Assembly (NCBI GenBank): GCA_050176585.1
Contig: JBFXHX010000053.1
Coordinates: forward strand, 1 to 22,190
Length of the DNA stretch: 22,190 bases
Source of the DNA: CAYYWP01 sp050176585
Lineage (GTDB): Bacteria > Desulfobacterota > Binatia > HRBIN30 > CADEER01
Reading direction: 5' to 3'
This document shows, one piece after another, positions 7,046 through 16,200 of the stretch. The notes beneath the pieces are model-generated. The model was not told where the DNA came from. It saw only the letters and a program-made list of their open reading frames with translations, and did not search any database. Made by a program: the position numbers and the translations under genes. Within the stretch, counting starts at the first letter, position 1; the number at the start of each line of letters is the position of its first letter.

Positions 7046-7315
7046 ATGTGCCTCGGAATACCCGGCGAGATCGTCTCGGTGGCCGACGCGCAGGGCTTGC
7101 GCGTCGGTAAGGTTCGCTTCGCCGGCATCACGCGCGAGGTCTGCCTCGACTACGTCCCCGAGGCCGCGGTCGGCGATTACGTGCTGGTGCACGTCGGCTT
7201 CGCGATCGCCACTATCGACGCGGAGGAGGCTGCGCGTTCGTATCGCATTCTCGAGGAGCTGGGCCAGACCGCCGAGCTCACCGCCGACGGCGCGCCACAG
7301 GAGCCTTCGCCGTGA
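7046..7315 (+). CDS. hypC: Hydrogenase assembly chaperone HypC (copy 1)
   Basis: This 89-residue protein has the invariant N-terminus MCLGIPGEIV, in which Cys2 binds the Fe(CN)2CO unit carried from the HypCD complex to the large subunit. The characteristic GDYVLVHVGFAIATID segment is also present. The ATG at 7046 is chosen over the adjacent ATG at 7043 because HypC needs Cys at position 2 and because AGGAG at 7034-7038 is then 7 bases away. The stop overlaps the hypD start (GTGA), the usual coupling of these partners. A second copy lies at 10196. Confidence 0.96.
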   Translation: MCLGIPGEIVSVADAQGLRVGKVRFAGITREVCLDYVPEAAVGDYVLVHVGFAIATIDAEEAARSYRILEELGQTAELTADGAPQEPSP

Positions 7316-8442
7316 AGTACCTGGACGAATACCGCGAGCAGGCCGTCGCCGCCGCACTGGCGGCCCAAATCGCCCAGACCGTCACGCGGCCATGGGTGGT
7401 GATGGAAGTGTGCGGCGGCCAGACGCATTCGATCGTGCGCTACGGCATCGACCGCATGCTGCCGGCTGAGGTCGAGCTCGTCCACGGCCCCGGTTGCCCG
7501 GTCTGCGTCACCTCCCTCGAGACGATCGACAAAGCGCACGCGATCGCCAGCCGCGCCGATGTCATTTTCACCTCGTTCGGCGATATGCTGCGGGTGCCTG
7601 GTTCGCGCGGCGATCTCCTGTCGCTGAAGAGCCGCGGCGCCGACGTCCGCGTGGTGTACTCTCCGCTCGACGCCGTGCGTATCGCTCAGGCCAATCCGGA
7701 CCGGCGCGTGGTGTTCTTCGGCATCGGGTTCGAGACCACCGCGCCCGCGAACGCCATGGCCGTCTATCAGGCTCACCGCCTGGGCCTGTCGAACTTCTCC
7801 ATGCTCGTGTCGCACGTGCTGGTGCCGCCGGCCATGGCGGCGATCCTGCAGACCGGGGGCAACCGCGTGCAGGCGTTTCTCGGGCCGGGACACGTTTGCG
7901 CGGTGATGGGGTACCGGGAATACGAGTCCTTGTGCGTGCGATACCGCGTTCCGATCGTCGTCACGGGTTTCGAGCCCGTCGATCTCCTCGAAGGCGTGCT
8001 GAGGGCGGTCCGCCAGCTCGAGGCCGGGCGGGCCGAGGTCGAAAACCAGTACGTGCGCGCCGTCTCGCGAGAGGGCAACCGAGCCGCGCGCGAGTTGATC
8101 TTCGCGGTGTTCGAGGTGGCCGATCGCAAATGGCGCGGCGTCGGCTCGATCGCCAAGTCGGGGTACAAGCTGCGCTACGAATACCGCGCCCACGATGCGG
8201 AGAAGCTCTTCGAAGTCGACGCGATCACCACCAGGGAGTCGTCCGCCTGCATCAGCGGCTCGATCCTGCGCGGGCTGAAGAAGCCCTCGGACTGCCCGGC
8301 ATTCGGACGGGAATGCACGCCCGAGCGACCGCTCGGTGCGACGATGGTGTCCGCCGAAGGGGCATGCGCGGCGTACTATCAGTACGGTCGCCACGCCGCC
8401 GCCACCACGAACGGGGGGATCCCGGCGGCGCGCGCCGGATGA
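7312..8442 (+). CDS. hypD: Hydrogenase maturation factor HypD
   Basis: This 376-residue iron-sulfur protein is of normal family length. It is the scaffold on which iron receives CN and CO ligands. Signature motifs are CGGQTHS (Cys34), GPGCPVC (Cys62, Cys65) and GFETTAP. The C-terminal region around residues 310-350 holds the cluster cysteines in SSACISGSILRG, PSDCPAFGREC and SAEGACAAYY. The start is the GTG at 7312 overlapping the hypC stop. It works with HypC, HypE and HypF, all encoded in this operon. Confidence 0.98.
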   Translation: MKYLDEYREQAVAAALAAQIAQTVTRPWVVMEVCGGQTHSIVRYGIDRMLPAEVELVHGPGCPVCVTSLETIDKAHAIASRADVIFTSFGDMLRVPGSRGDLLSLKSRGADVRVVYSPLDAVRIAQANPDRRVVFFGIGFETTAPANAMAVYQAHRLGLSNFSMLVSHVLVPPAMAAILQTGGNRVQAFLGPGHVCAVMGYREYESLCVRYRVPIVVTGFEPVDLLEGVLRAVRQLEAGRAEVENQYVRAVSREGNRAARELIFAVFEVADRKWRGVGSIAKSGYKLRYEYRAHDAEKLFEVDAITTRESSACISGSILRGLKKPSDCPAFGRECTPERPLGATMVSAEGACAAYYQYGRHAAATTNGGIPAARAG

Positions 8443-8448
8443 GCCGCT

Positions 8449-9129
8449 ATGAGCATACGACACGACAGCGACGGCCCGCATCGGACCGGTGACCAGCTGG
8501 CGCGCGCACCGGAATACCCGGCTGCCAATGGCGGGGCGCCGCCGTCGATGCGCGATGCCATCGCCCGCAAGGCACGCGAGAGCGCCGCGATCAAGCTCCA
8601 GTTCTTCGCGGACAACGCGGACCTTTTGGAGCGCTGCGCGCATGCGATGGCCGGTCGCTTCCGCTCCGGTGGGCGCTTGTGGGTGATGGGCAACGGCGGC
8701 TCCGCTTGTGACGCGCAGCACGTCGCGGTCGAGTTCATGCACCCGATCGTCGAGAAGCGCCCGCCCCTGCCCGCCACCGCGTTGACCGTGGATACCGCGA
8801 CGCTCACCGCCATCGGCAACGATACGGACTTTGCACACGTGTTCCTCGATCAGCTGGACCTGCTGGCACGGCCGGAGGACATCGCGCTCGGTATCTCCAC
8901 ATCCGGAGCCTCTGCCAACGTGAACCGCGCGTTGCAGCGCGCCCGCGAGCTCGGGTTGCTGACGATCGGCTTCGCCGGCCGCGATGGCGCGCGCATGCCG
9001 GAGCTCTGCGACCACTGCTTCACCGTCCAGTCGTGGTCGATACACCGCGTCCAGGAGACCCACACGGCGCTGCTGCACCTGCTCTGGGATCTCACGCACG
9101 TCTCGCTCGGAGAGGACGATGTCCTCTGA
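8449..9129 (+). CDS. SIS-domain sugar-phosphate isomerase, GmhA-like, inside the hyp genes
   Basis: This is a 226-residue protein of the sedoheptulose-7-phosphate isomerase (GmhA) family. The SIS signature GNGGSACDAQHVAVEF spans residues 81-96; Glu95 matches a catalytic Glu of GmhA, and VQETHTALLH near residues 201-210 carries the His205 expected to be the second catalytic residue. GISTSGASANV is the phosphosugar-binding loop. A 35-residue N-terminal extension, Pro/Gly-rich, precedes the domain. It sits 6 bases after hypD and overlaps hypE by 11 bases, so it is co-produced with the maturation machinery and not with lipopolysaccharide heptose genes. GmhA-like genes at this place have been noted in other group 1h clusters, to my recollection; the substrate and reason are unknown. 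Confidence 0.9.
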   Translation: MSIRHDSDGPHRTGDQLARAPEYPAANGGAPPSMRDAIARKARESAAIKLQFFADNADLLERCAHAMAGRFRSGGRLWVMGNGGSACDAQHVAVEFMHPIVEKRPPLPATALTVDTATLTAIGNDTDFAHVFLDQLDLLARPEDIALGISTSGASANVNRALQRARELGLLTIGFAGRDGARMPELCDHCFTVQSWSIHRVQETHTALLHLLWDLTHVSLGEDDVL

Positions 9130-10180
9130 CGCCGCGCCGGCGCCGTTCACGGAGTGTTCCGTGCCGGTGTCGCAGCGCGATGCAATCCTGCTCGGACATG
9201 GCAGCGGCGGGAAGCTCACCGCGCAACTGATCGAGCGCCTGTTCCTCCCCACGCTGCGCGACCCCGCGCTCGAGGCGCTCGACGATCAAGCGATCCTGTC
9301 GATGGACGGCGGGCGCATCGCGTTCACCACCGACTCCTACGTGGTGACGCCGATCTTCTTTCCCGGCGGCGACATCGCCGAGCTCGCCGTTAACGGCACC
9401 GTCAACGACCTCGCCATGGGCGGGGCGCAGCCGCTGTTCCTCTCGCTCGCGTTCATCCTCGAGGAAGGCTTACCGATGGCCGACCTCGAGCGCCTGGTGC
9501 GGTCCGCGCACCGCGCCGCGCAACGAGCGGGGGTGCGGATCGTGACCGGAGACACGAAGGTCGTGGGCCGCGGGAGCGGCGACAAGATCTTCATCAACAC
9601 GTCCGGCATCGGCCGGGTGCCGCCCGGGGTCGATCTGTCCTCCCGCAACGTCCGCCCGGGCGACGCGATTCTGCTGTCCGGGACGATCGGGGACCACGGC
9701 ATCGCCATCCTCTCGCAGCGCGAAGGCCTGGCATTCGAGGGGAATCTCGAAAGCGATACCGCGCCGCTCCACGAGCTGGTCGGCGCCGTGCTCGAGGCAT
9801 GTCCGGGCATACACGCCATGCGCGACCCCACACGCGGCGGCGTGGCGGCCACCCTGGTCGAGATCGCCTCGCGCCAGCAGCTCGGCATGGACATCGATGA
9901 AAGCGCCATACCGATGCACGACGTGGTGCGCGGTGCGTGCGAGATCTTCGGCCTGGATCCCCTGCTGGTGGCGAACGAGGGCAAGCTCGTCGCCTTCGTG
10001 CCGGAAGCCGCCAGCGAGGCGGTCCTCACCGCGCTGCGCGCGCATCCACTCGGGCGCCGCGCGAGCCGCATCGGGCGCGTGACCGCGGATCACCCCGGCA
10101 TGGTCGTCCTCCGCACGCCGATTGGCGGCGACCGCATTCTCGACCTGCCCTTTGGAGAAGCGCTGCCGCGCATCTGCTGA
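9119..10180 (+). CDS. hypE: Hydrogenase maturation factor HypE
   Basis: This 353-residue protein converts the carbamoyl group on its own C-terminal cysteine to thiocyanate, the donor of CN ligands. The PurM-like ATP-binding fold is shown by LGHGSGGKLT, DDQAIL, VNGTVNDLAMGGA, VTGDTKVVGRG and RDPTRGGVA. The sequence ends in PRIC with the modifiable cysteine as the last residue (Cys353), so the protein is complete and potentially active. The start is taken as the ATG at 9119, overlapping the isomerase gene by 11 bases and preceded by GGAGAGG; earlier starts would extend into the isomerase gene and add non-family sequence. Confidence 0.98.
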   Translation: MSSDAAPAPFTECSVPVSQRDAILLGHGSGGKLTAQLIERLFLPTLRDPALEALDDQAILSMDGGRIAFTTDSYVVTPIFFPGGDIAELAVNGTVNDLAMGGAQPLFLSLAFILEEGLPMADLERLVRSAHRAAQRAGVRIVTGDTKVVGRGSGDKIFINTSGIGRVPPGVDLSSRNVRPGDAILLSGTIGDHGIAILSQREGLAFEGNLESDTAPLHELVGAVLEACPGIHAMRDPTRGGVAATLVEIASRQQLGMDIDESAIPMHDVVRGACEIFGLDPLLVANEGKLVAFVPEAASEAVLTALRAHPLGRRASRIGRVTADHPGMVVLRTPIGGDRILDLPFGEALPRIC

Positions 10181-10195
10181 CGGCGCGCAGTCGAC

Positions 10196-10453
10196 ATGTG
10201 CCTCGGTATCGTCGGACAGGTGATCGCACTCCAGTGCGAGCACCCCGACCTGGCGGAGGTGGACGTCGCCGGGCGTCGCCGCTCCATCAACATCGGGATT
10301 CTCGGGGGCGAGAGCCTCGCACCCGGAGACTGGATTCTGATCCACGCCGGGTTCGCGATGGAGAAGATCGACGCGGAGACGGCAGCGAATCAGCTCGCGG
10401 CCTTGCGCGACTACACCGGAGGGCCCGATGCCGATGAGCTCGAGCGCGGGTAG
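10196..10453 (+). CDS. hypC: Second HypC/HupF-type hydrogenase assembly chaperone
   Basis: This 85-residue protein begins MCLGIVGQVI with the essential Cys2 and has the family segment GDWILIHAGFAMEKID. It differs clearly from the first HypC at 7046-7315 (MCLGIPGEIV, shorter gap between strands), so it is a diverged paralog and not a recent duplicate. Some bacteria encode two such proteins, with one (HybG or HupF type) dedicated to a particular large subunit or to oxygen protection. It starts 15 bases after hypE and is followed after 6 bases by the next gene. Which copy serves HhyL is not evident from the sequence. Confidence 0.94.
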   Translation: MCLGIVGQVIALQCEHPDLAEVDVAGRRRSINIGILGGESLAPGDWILIHAGFAMEKIDAETAANQLAALRDYTGGPDADELERG

Positions 10454-10459
10454 CAGGCC

Positions 10460-10750
10460 GTGAAGTTCCTGGTCTTGTGGCGCATCGACATCGCGCTGTT
10501 GAACCGGGAGGTGTTGAAGGTGGTGATGACCATGCCGGATTACGCCGAACCCCTGGAACAGTGCGGCAAGGTCCTGGCGCGGTATCACATTCCCGGCGCG
10601 CACGGCGGCGCGTGGATTTACGACGTGGAATCCAATGAGGAGCTCGACATGCTCCTCGCCCGCTCTCCGGTGTTCAACTTCTCCCGGTATGAGATCTATC
10701 CCCTCGCCGAAATGACCCCGCCGCGTCCGGAGCGCCCGCCGACCTCCTGA
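10460..10750 (+). CDS. Small muconolactone-isomerase-like (ferredoxin-fold) protein
   Basis: This is a 96-residue protein with a GTG start. The N-terminal MKFLVLWRIDIA strand, a helix, and the later SNEELDMLLARSPVF and FSRYEIYPL segments resemble the alpha/beta barrel-forming family of muconolactone isomerases and related dimeric proteins. A GAHGGAWIYDVES strand is in the middle. The muconolactone pathway is not represented here, so an enzymatic role in aromatic degradation is unlikely. It lies 6 bases after the second hypC and 8 bases before hypF, so it belongs to the operon. Proteins like this are recalled as recurrent neighbours of group 1h hydrogenases. Function unknown; the family match is by overall pattern only. 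Confidence 0.8.
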   Translation: MKFLVLWRIDIALLNREVLKVVMTMPDYAEPLEQCGKVLARYHIPGAHGGAWIYDVESNEELDMLLARSPVFNFSRYEIYPLAEMTPPRPERPPTS

Positions 10751-10758
10751 GCTGCGGC

Positions 10759-13086
10759 ATGGCGTCGGCCGAACCGCAAGCCGCGAGTACAGATCCCGGC
10801 GCGCACGAGCCCGCAGAGCGCGTGCGCCTGCACGTGCGCATCGCCGGCATCGTGCAAGGCGTCGGCTTTCGCCCCTTCGTGCACGCGCTGGCGACGCGGC
10901 TGAACTTGTGCGGGCACGTGAGCAACGGCGTCCGGGGCGTGACCGTCGAGGTCGAGGGGCGCCGCGAACGCGTGGACGCATTCCTCGACGCCCTCCGGCG
11001 CGAGCCACCTCCGCTGGCGCGCATCGAGCGCGTGTCGGCGCACGCGGTGCCGATCACCGGCGAAGCGGGGTTTGCGATCCGGGCGAGCGAGCGCCGCGGC
11101 GGCCGAGAGGCGCTCATCGCCCCCGACGTAGCCACGTGTGCGGATTGCCTGCGCGAGCTCTTCGATCCGGCCGACCGGCGGTTCCTGTACCCATTCACCA
11201 ATTGCACCAATTGCGGGCCGCGTTTCACCATCGTCCGCGACGTCCCGTACGACCGGCCGTTCACGACGATGGCGGTGTTCGACATGTGCGCCGCGTGCGC
11301 GCGCGAATACAGCGATCCGGGCGACCGCCGTTTCCATGCCCAGCCCATCTGCTGCCCAGCGTGCGGGCCGCGCGTGCGCTTGATCGACGGTGCCGGGCGT
11401 GAGCAGGATGGCGATCCGATCCGCACCGCGGCCGATCATCTCCGCCGCGGCCGCGTGATCGCCGTGAAGGGTCTCGGCGGCTATCACCTCGCCGCCGCGG
11501 CGGGCGACGAAGCGGCTGTCGCCGCGCTGCGGGCGCGCAAGCGCCGCGAAGAACGGCCGTTCGCGGTCATGGTGCGCGACCTCGATGGCGCGCGCCGCCT
11601 CGCCGAGATCCATGCCGCCGAAGCCGCCCTCTTGAGCAGTTCTCGCCGGCCCATCGTCGTGTTGCGACGCCGGCCGGGCGCCGCCCTCGCCGGCGCGGTC
11701 GCGCCGGGGAACCGTTTCGTGGGCCTCATGCTCCCCTACACCCCGTTGCATCACCTCCTCTACCATTACCTCCAGGCGCCATTCGTGCTGACGAGCGGAA
11801 ACCTGTCCGACGAACCGATCGCGTACGAGGACGAGGACGCGCTGGCGCGCCTCGGCGCTATCGCCGACCTCTTCCTCTGCCATGATCGCGAGATCCACAC
11901 GCGCACCGACGATTCGGTCGCGCGCGTGCAGCGCGGATGCGCAGTCTCGATCCGCCGCTCGCGCGGCTATGCACCGGAACCGCTATCGATGCCGGCGACC
12001 GTCTCGCGGCCGATCCTGGCCTGCGGCGCCGAGCTGAAGAACACGTTTTGTCTGGCGAAGGGAGAATACGCGTTCGTGTCGCATCATATCGGCGACCTCG
12101 AGAACTTTCAGACGTTGCGGGCATTCACGGACGGCATCGCACATTATCGGCAGCTCTTCGCGGTGGCGCCACAACTGGTGGCCTACGACCTCCACCCCGA
12201 GTATCTCTCCAGCAAGTTCGCCCTGGCTCTGGAGGGAGTAGAACGCATCGGCGTGCAGCACCACCACGCCCACGTGGCGGCGTGTCTGGCGGAAAACGGC
12301 TGCGCCGGCCCGGCGATCGGCGTCGCCTTCGACGGCCTCGGGTACGGGCTCGATGGGACCTTGTGGGGTGGCGAGTTCCTCATCGCGGATCTCGCCCGGT
12401 TCACCCGCGCCGGCCATCTCGAGCCCATCGCCATGCCCGGCGGCACGGCCGCAATTAAGGAACCGTGGCGCATGGCGGCCTCCTATCTCGACACCGCCTA
12501 CGCGGGCTCGCCGCCGTCGGACCTGGCCGTGCTGCGCCGGAACCGCGCCCGGTGGGCCGCCGTGCTCTCGCTGATCCGGGCGCGCATCAACGCACCGCTC
12601 ACGTCGAGCGCAGGCCGTCTGTTCGATGCCGTCGCGGCGCTCATCGGTGTATGCGACGCGATCACGTACGAAGGGCAAGCCGCGATCGAGCTGGAGCAAC
12701 TCGCCGATCCGGCGGAACAGAACGCCTACCGCGCCGAGCGGAGCGATTCACCGCCTTACCGCGTGCGCGCCGCGGATATCATTCGCGAAGTGGTCGCCGA
12801 CCTGCGCGCCGGGACGCCCGCCGAGGTCATCGCGATGCGGTTTCACAATGCGCTCGGCTCGATGGTCGCGGACGTGTGCAGCGCGTTGCGCGCCAGCGGC
12901 GCTCCATCGGTGGTCGCGCTCACCGGAGGCGTGTTCCAAAACTGCCTGCTGCTGGAGCGCGCCGCGCGCGAGCTCGAGACCCGCGGCTTTCGCGTGCTGA
13001 CGCACAGCCAAGTGCCCGCGAACGATGGCGGCATCAGCTATGGCCAAGCCGTCGTCGCGGCGGCAAACTCAACTGCTCGGATGTAG
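10759..13086 (+). CDS. hypF: Carbamoyltransferase HypF
   Basis: This 775-residue protein, full length for the family, transfers carbamoyl from carbamoyl phosphate to the HypE cysteine. Domains in order: acylphosphatase (residues about 22-110, GIVQGVGFRPFVHAL), two zinc knuckles (CADC...CTNCGPRF and CAAC...CCPACGPRV, residues about 128-210), a YrdC/Sua5-like domain (about 220-395, with AVKGLGGYHLA and SSRRPIVVLRR), and a Kae1-like C-terminal domain (HHHAHVAAC, FDGLGYGLDG, TYEGQAAIE, ALTGGVFQNC, NDGGISYGQ). An N-terminal extension of about 20 residues precedes the acylphosphatase domain. It starts 8 bases after the previous gene and is the last gene of the operon, ending 124 bases from the convergent phosphorylase gene. 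Confidence 0.98.
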   Translation: MASAEPQAASTDPGAHEPAERVRLHVRIAGIVQGVGFRPFVHALATRLNLCGHVSNGVRGVTVEVEGRRERVDAFLDALRREPPPLARIERVSAHAVPITGEAGFAIRASERRGGREALIAPDVATCADCLRELFDPADRRFLYPFTNCTNCGPRFTIVRDVPYDRPFTTMAVFDMCAACAREYSDPGDRRFHAQPICCPACGPRVRLIDGAGREQDGDPIRTAADHLRRGRVIAVKGLGGYHLAAAAGDEAAVAALRARKRREERPFAVMVRDLDGARRLAEIHAAEAALLSSSRRPIVVLRRRPGAALAGAVAPGNRFVGLMLPYTPLHHLLYHYLQAPFVLTSGNLSDEPIAYEDEDALARLGAIADLFLCHDREIHTRTDDSVARVQRGCAVSIRRSRGYAPEPLSMPATVSRPILACGAELKNTFCLAKGEYAFVSHHIGDLENFQTLRAFTDGIAHYRQLFAVAPQLVAYDLHPEYLSSKFALALEGVERIGVQHHHAHVAACLAENGCAGPAIGVAFDGLGYGLDGTLWGGEFLIADLARFTRAGHLEPIAMPGGTAAIKEPWRMAASYLDTAYAGSPPSDLAVLRRNRARWAAVLSLIRARINAPLTSSAGRLFDAVAALIGVCDAITYEGQAAIELEQLADPAEQNAYRAERSDSPPYRVRAADIIREVVADLRAGTPAEVIAMRFHNALGSMVADVCSALRASGAPSVVALTGGVFQNCLLLERAARELETRGFRVLTHSQVPANDGGISYGQAVVAAANSTARM

Positions 13087-13108
13087 CCGCGCACCTGTGG
13101 CCGCAGGG

Positions 13109-13150
13109 CATCGCGTCGCGATGGCCGGGACGGGGTGCGGCAATTGCCGC
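13109..13150. repeat. Two perfect palindromes in the convergent intergenic gap
   Basis: CATCGCGTCGCGATG (13109-13123) is a perfect inverted repeat around one central base, and GCGGCAATTGCCGC (13137-13150) is a perfect 14-base palindrome. Both lie in the 124-base gap between the ends of hypF and the opposite-strand phosphorylase gene. They could form hairpins at both transcript ends and help termination from either side, but neither is followed by a T-tract. Nothing else is seen in the gap. Confidence 0.4.
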
Positions 13151-13210
13151 GACAACGCTCCAGTGCTGGCGTGCATACGCGCGCGCCACCCCGCCGGCGC
13201 CGAGGCTACA

Positions 13211-16200
13211 TCAACAGGTGGAACCGAGCACCACGGCGACTCGATGCAGGGCCCGATCCTTCAGCAGCGCGACGCGTGCAACCCCATCTTCGATGCGCCC
13301 GGGCGCGCCGTCCACGGAGATCGACACGACCTGTGATGCGGAACCGCGCGGATTCTCCACCTCGATCTGATACCGCGCCGACCCGTCGTGCAGGGTGAGC
13401 TCGACCGCGAAGCCCGGCCATTCATCCGGCACGCGGGGATGGATGACCAGCTCCGCGCCACGCTCGATCCGGATGCCGAGCACCGACTCCAGCGCGATAC
13501 GGTACATCCAGCCAGCCGAGCCCGTGTACCAGGTCCACCCCCCGCGGCCGCGGTGCGGCTCTACGCCGTAGATGTCGGCGGCCACGACGTACGGCTCGAC
13601 CTCATATAGCGCGGCGCGGGCTCGGCTGCCGGCGTGGCTCACCGGACTGAGCATTTCCAGATACGCCGCGGCGCGGTCGCGCCGCCCCAGCTGCGCTTCG
13701 GCTTGCACCACCCACATGGCGCCGTGCGTGTATTGACCGCCGTTCTCGCGGATGCCCGGCACATAGCCTTTGATGTAGCCGGGGTCGTGGACGCCGCGGT
13801 CGAACGGCGGCGTGAGCAAGCGGATGAGCCCCGCTTCCCTATCCACGAGCTGCCGCTCCGCCGCGTCCATCGCCTGTCGCGCGCGCTCTGGTGACGCCGC
13901 GCCGGAGATCACCGCCCAGGCCTGCGCCAGAGCGTCTATGCGGCACTCCGCGTTGACCGCCGACCCCAGTGGCGTCCCATCGTCGTAGTAGGCGCGTCGA
14001 TACCACGCGCCGTCCCAGCCCGCGTCGTTGAGCGCCGCGTGGAGGGCGGCGCGGTACTCGGTGTAGCGTTCCGCACGCCGGTCGCCGCGCTCGACGCAGA
14101 ACGGCACGAACGCACCGATCAGATCGTACAGAAAGAAGCCCACCCAGACGCTTTCGCCGCGGCCTTCGCGGCCGACGCGGTTCATGCCGTCGTTCCAGTC
14201 GCCAGTGCCCATCAGCGGGAGCCCATGCGGGCCGCTCGTCAGCGAGCGATCGATGGCCCGGCAGCAGTGTTCGTAGAGTGAGGCCCGTTCGCCGCTGCGC
14301 TCCGGCAGCAGGTAGGCCTCGTCCTCACCGGGTTCCAGCGAGCGGGTGCGCAGGAACTCGACGCTCTCCTCCAGCACCCCGATGTCGCCGGTGATGCCGA
14401 TGTACGTCGCCGTGACATACGGCAGCCAGAGGAGATCGTCGGAAAAGCGGGTGCGAATGCCGCGCGCCAGCGGCGGATGCCACCAGTGCAGCACATCGCC
14501 TTCGACGAACTGATGTGCTGCGTGTAACAGCAGCTGCGCTCGCGTGAAATCCGGCCGCGCGTACACGAGCGCCAAGGCATCCTGCAGCTGATCGCGAAAG
14601 CCGTATGCCCCACCCGACTGGTACAGCGCCGAGCGAGCCCACAACCGGCAGCTCAGTACCTGGTAGAGCAGCCAGCCATTCACCATGAGGTCGATGGCGG
14701 GCGCCGGCGTGCGCACCTGCACGGCACCGACCAGCGCGCGCCAGAACGCGCACACTTCTTCGAGCGCTGCCTCGACGGCGACACCCGAGCCGTATTTGGC
14801 CAGCATGTGCCGCACGCCGGCGCGATCGATCGCGTCGCCGAGGAGAAATACGCAGTCGGCCGTCTGACCGGCCGCGATCTCGAATACCACCTGCAGCGCC
14901 AGGCACGGATCGAGGCCCACGCCGGTCGCGCCGTCCAGCGCGTCCGCAGCGCTCATCGCCACGGGCGCCGCCGGTGACCGCCCCCGTCCGATGAACGCCG
15001 CGCGATCGGCGGTCGCATGCACCGTGCCTCCGGCTGGCGCCAGCGCCGCCGCGAACATCTCGCCGTCGCTGAACTCTCCCGCGACACGGTTGGTGGCAAC
15101 CAGCGCCCCGGAGACGTCCCGTTCTGTTACCACGAACCGCGCGCTTTCCCGTGTGGTGACGCCCAGCACGACCCGCGCATAAGTGAATGCCGACAGGCGC
15201 AGCGGTCGATCGCTCGTGTTGGTAACGCGCACCCGCGTGATCTTGATCGAATCGCTGCGCGGCACGAACTGCACGACGTCCTGTTCGAGGCCATACGCGC
15301 GCACCCGCCAGCGCGAGAAGCCGAGCCCATGGCGCACCTCGTAGCGCGCTCCCGGGGCCGGCGCCGGGCCGGGTTGCGGCGACCAGAACGCGCCTCCCCG
15401 CCCTTCGACGCGCAGGTACAACGCCTCTCCATGCGGATCCGCGACTGGATCGTTGTACCACGGCGTCAGCCGGTGCTCGCGGCTGTTCCGGCTCCAGGTG
15501 TAGCCGGCCCCGCTCTCGGTGGCGAGGAAGCCGCAGCTCTCGTTCGCGATCACGTTGGTCCATGCCAGCGGTGGACGCTCATCACCGTCGCCGCCAACGC
15601 GAATCGCGTACTCGCGGCCGTCGGCCGTGAAGCCGCCGAAGCCGTTGTCGAAGTGCAGCGAACCATCCCCGCGCAGCGGAATGGAACCCGCCGCCGCCGG
15701 CGGCCGCGCTGCGAGGCGCCCCGGCGCGCTCGCACCGTTCGCCTGCGCGCCCCAAGTGAGCCGCGGCAGCGCCCCGTCCGCGACCAGCGATGCGTATGCG
15801 AGCGCCACCTCCAGCGCGCCGTCGCTCAACTGCTCGAGCGAGCGCACCACCACGCCGGGCTGGCGGGCTGCCATGGCCGCGGCCACCTCCGCGCCGCGCG
15901 CGTCGGCGCACACGATGAGCAGGTCGATCCCGGCGCCCAGCGCCGTCCAGTACGCGTGCGCCGCCAGCGCTTCGCGCTGCAGCGCCGCATCGGCCCCGGC
16001 CAACAACAGCGCGAGCGGACGCCCGCCGAGCGCGTGCGCCCACAACTGCGACATGGCGCCGGCGGCGCGCCGGCGGATCTCGGCGGCGCCGGACAAATGC
16101 GGGTGCTGGTACGCGATGCCGACGGCGAGATCCTGGAGCTGTTCTGCGCGTGCGGCATCAAGCCCCAGGCGTTCGCGCAGGTGCCGCTCTGCCGCCGCCG

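Noticed and set aside
7177..9252. A 691-codon open frame on the minus strand opposite hypD, the isomerase and hypE
   Set aside because: It lies antisense to three clearly identified genes, its product is low-complexity and rich in Arg, His and Ala, and long antisense frames are expected in GC-rich DNA.
9470..11898. Overlapping minus-strand frames of 512 and 400 codons opposite hypE, hypC and hypF
   Set aside because: Same reason: antisense to well-supported genes, no family resemblance, Arg-rich composition.
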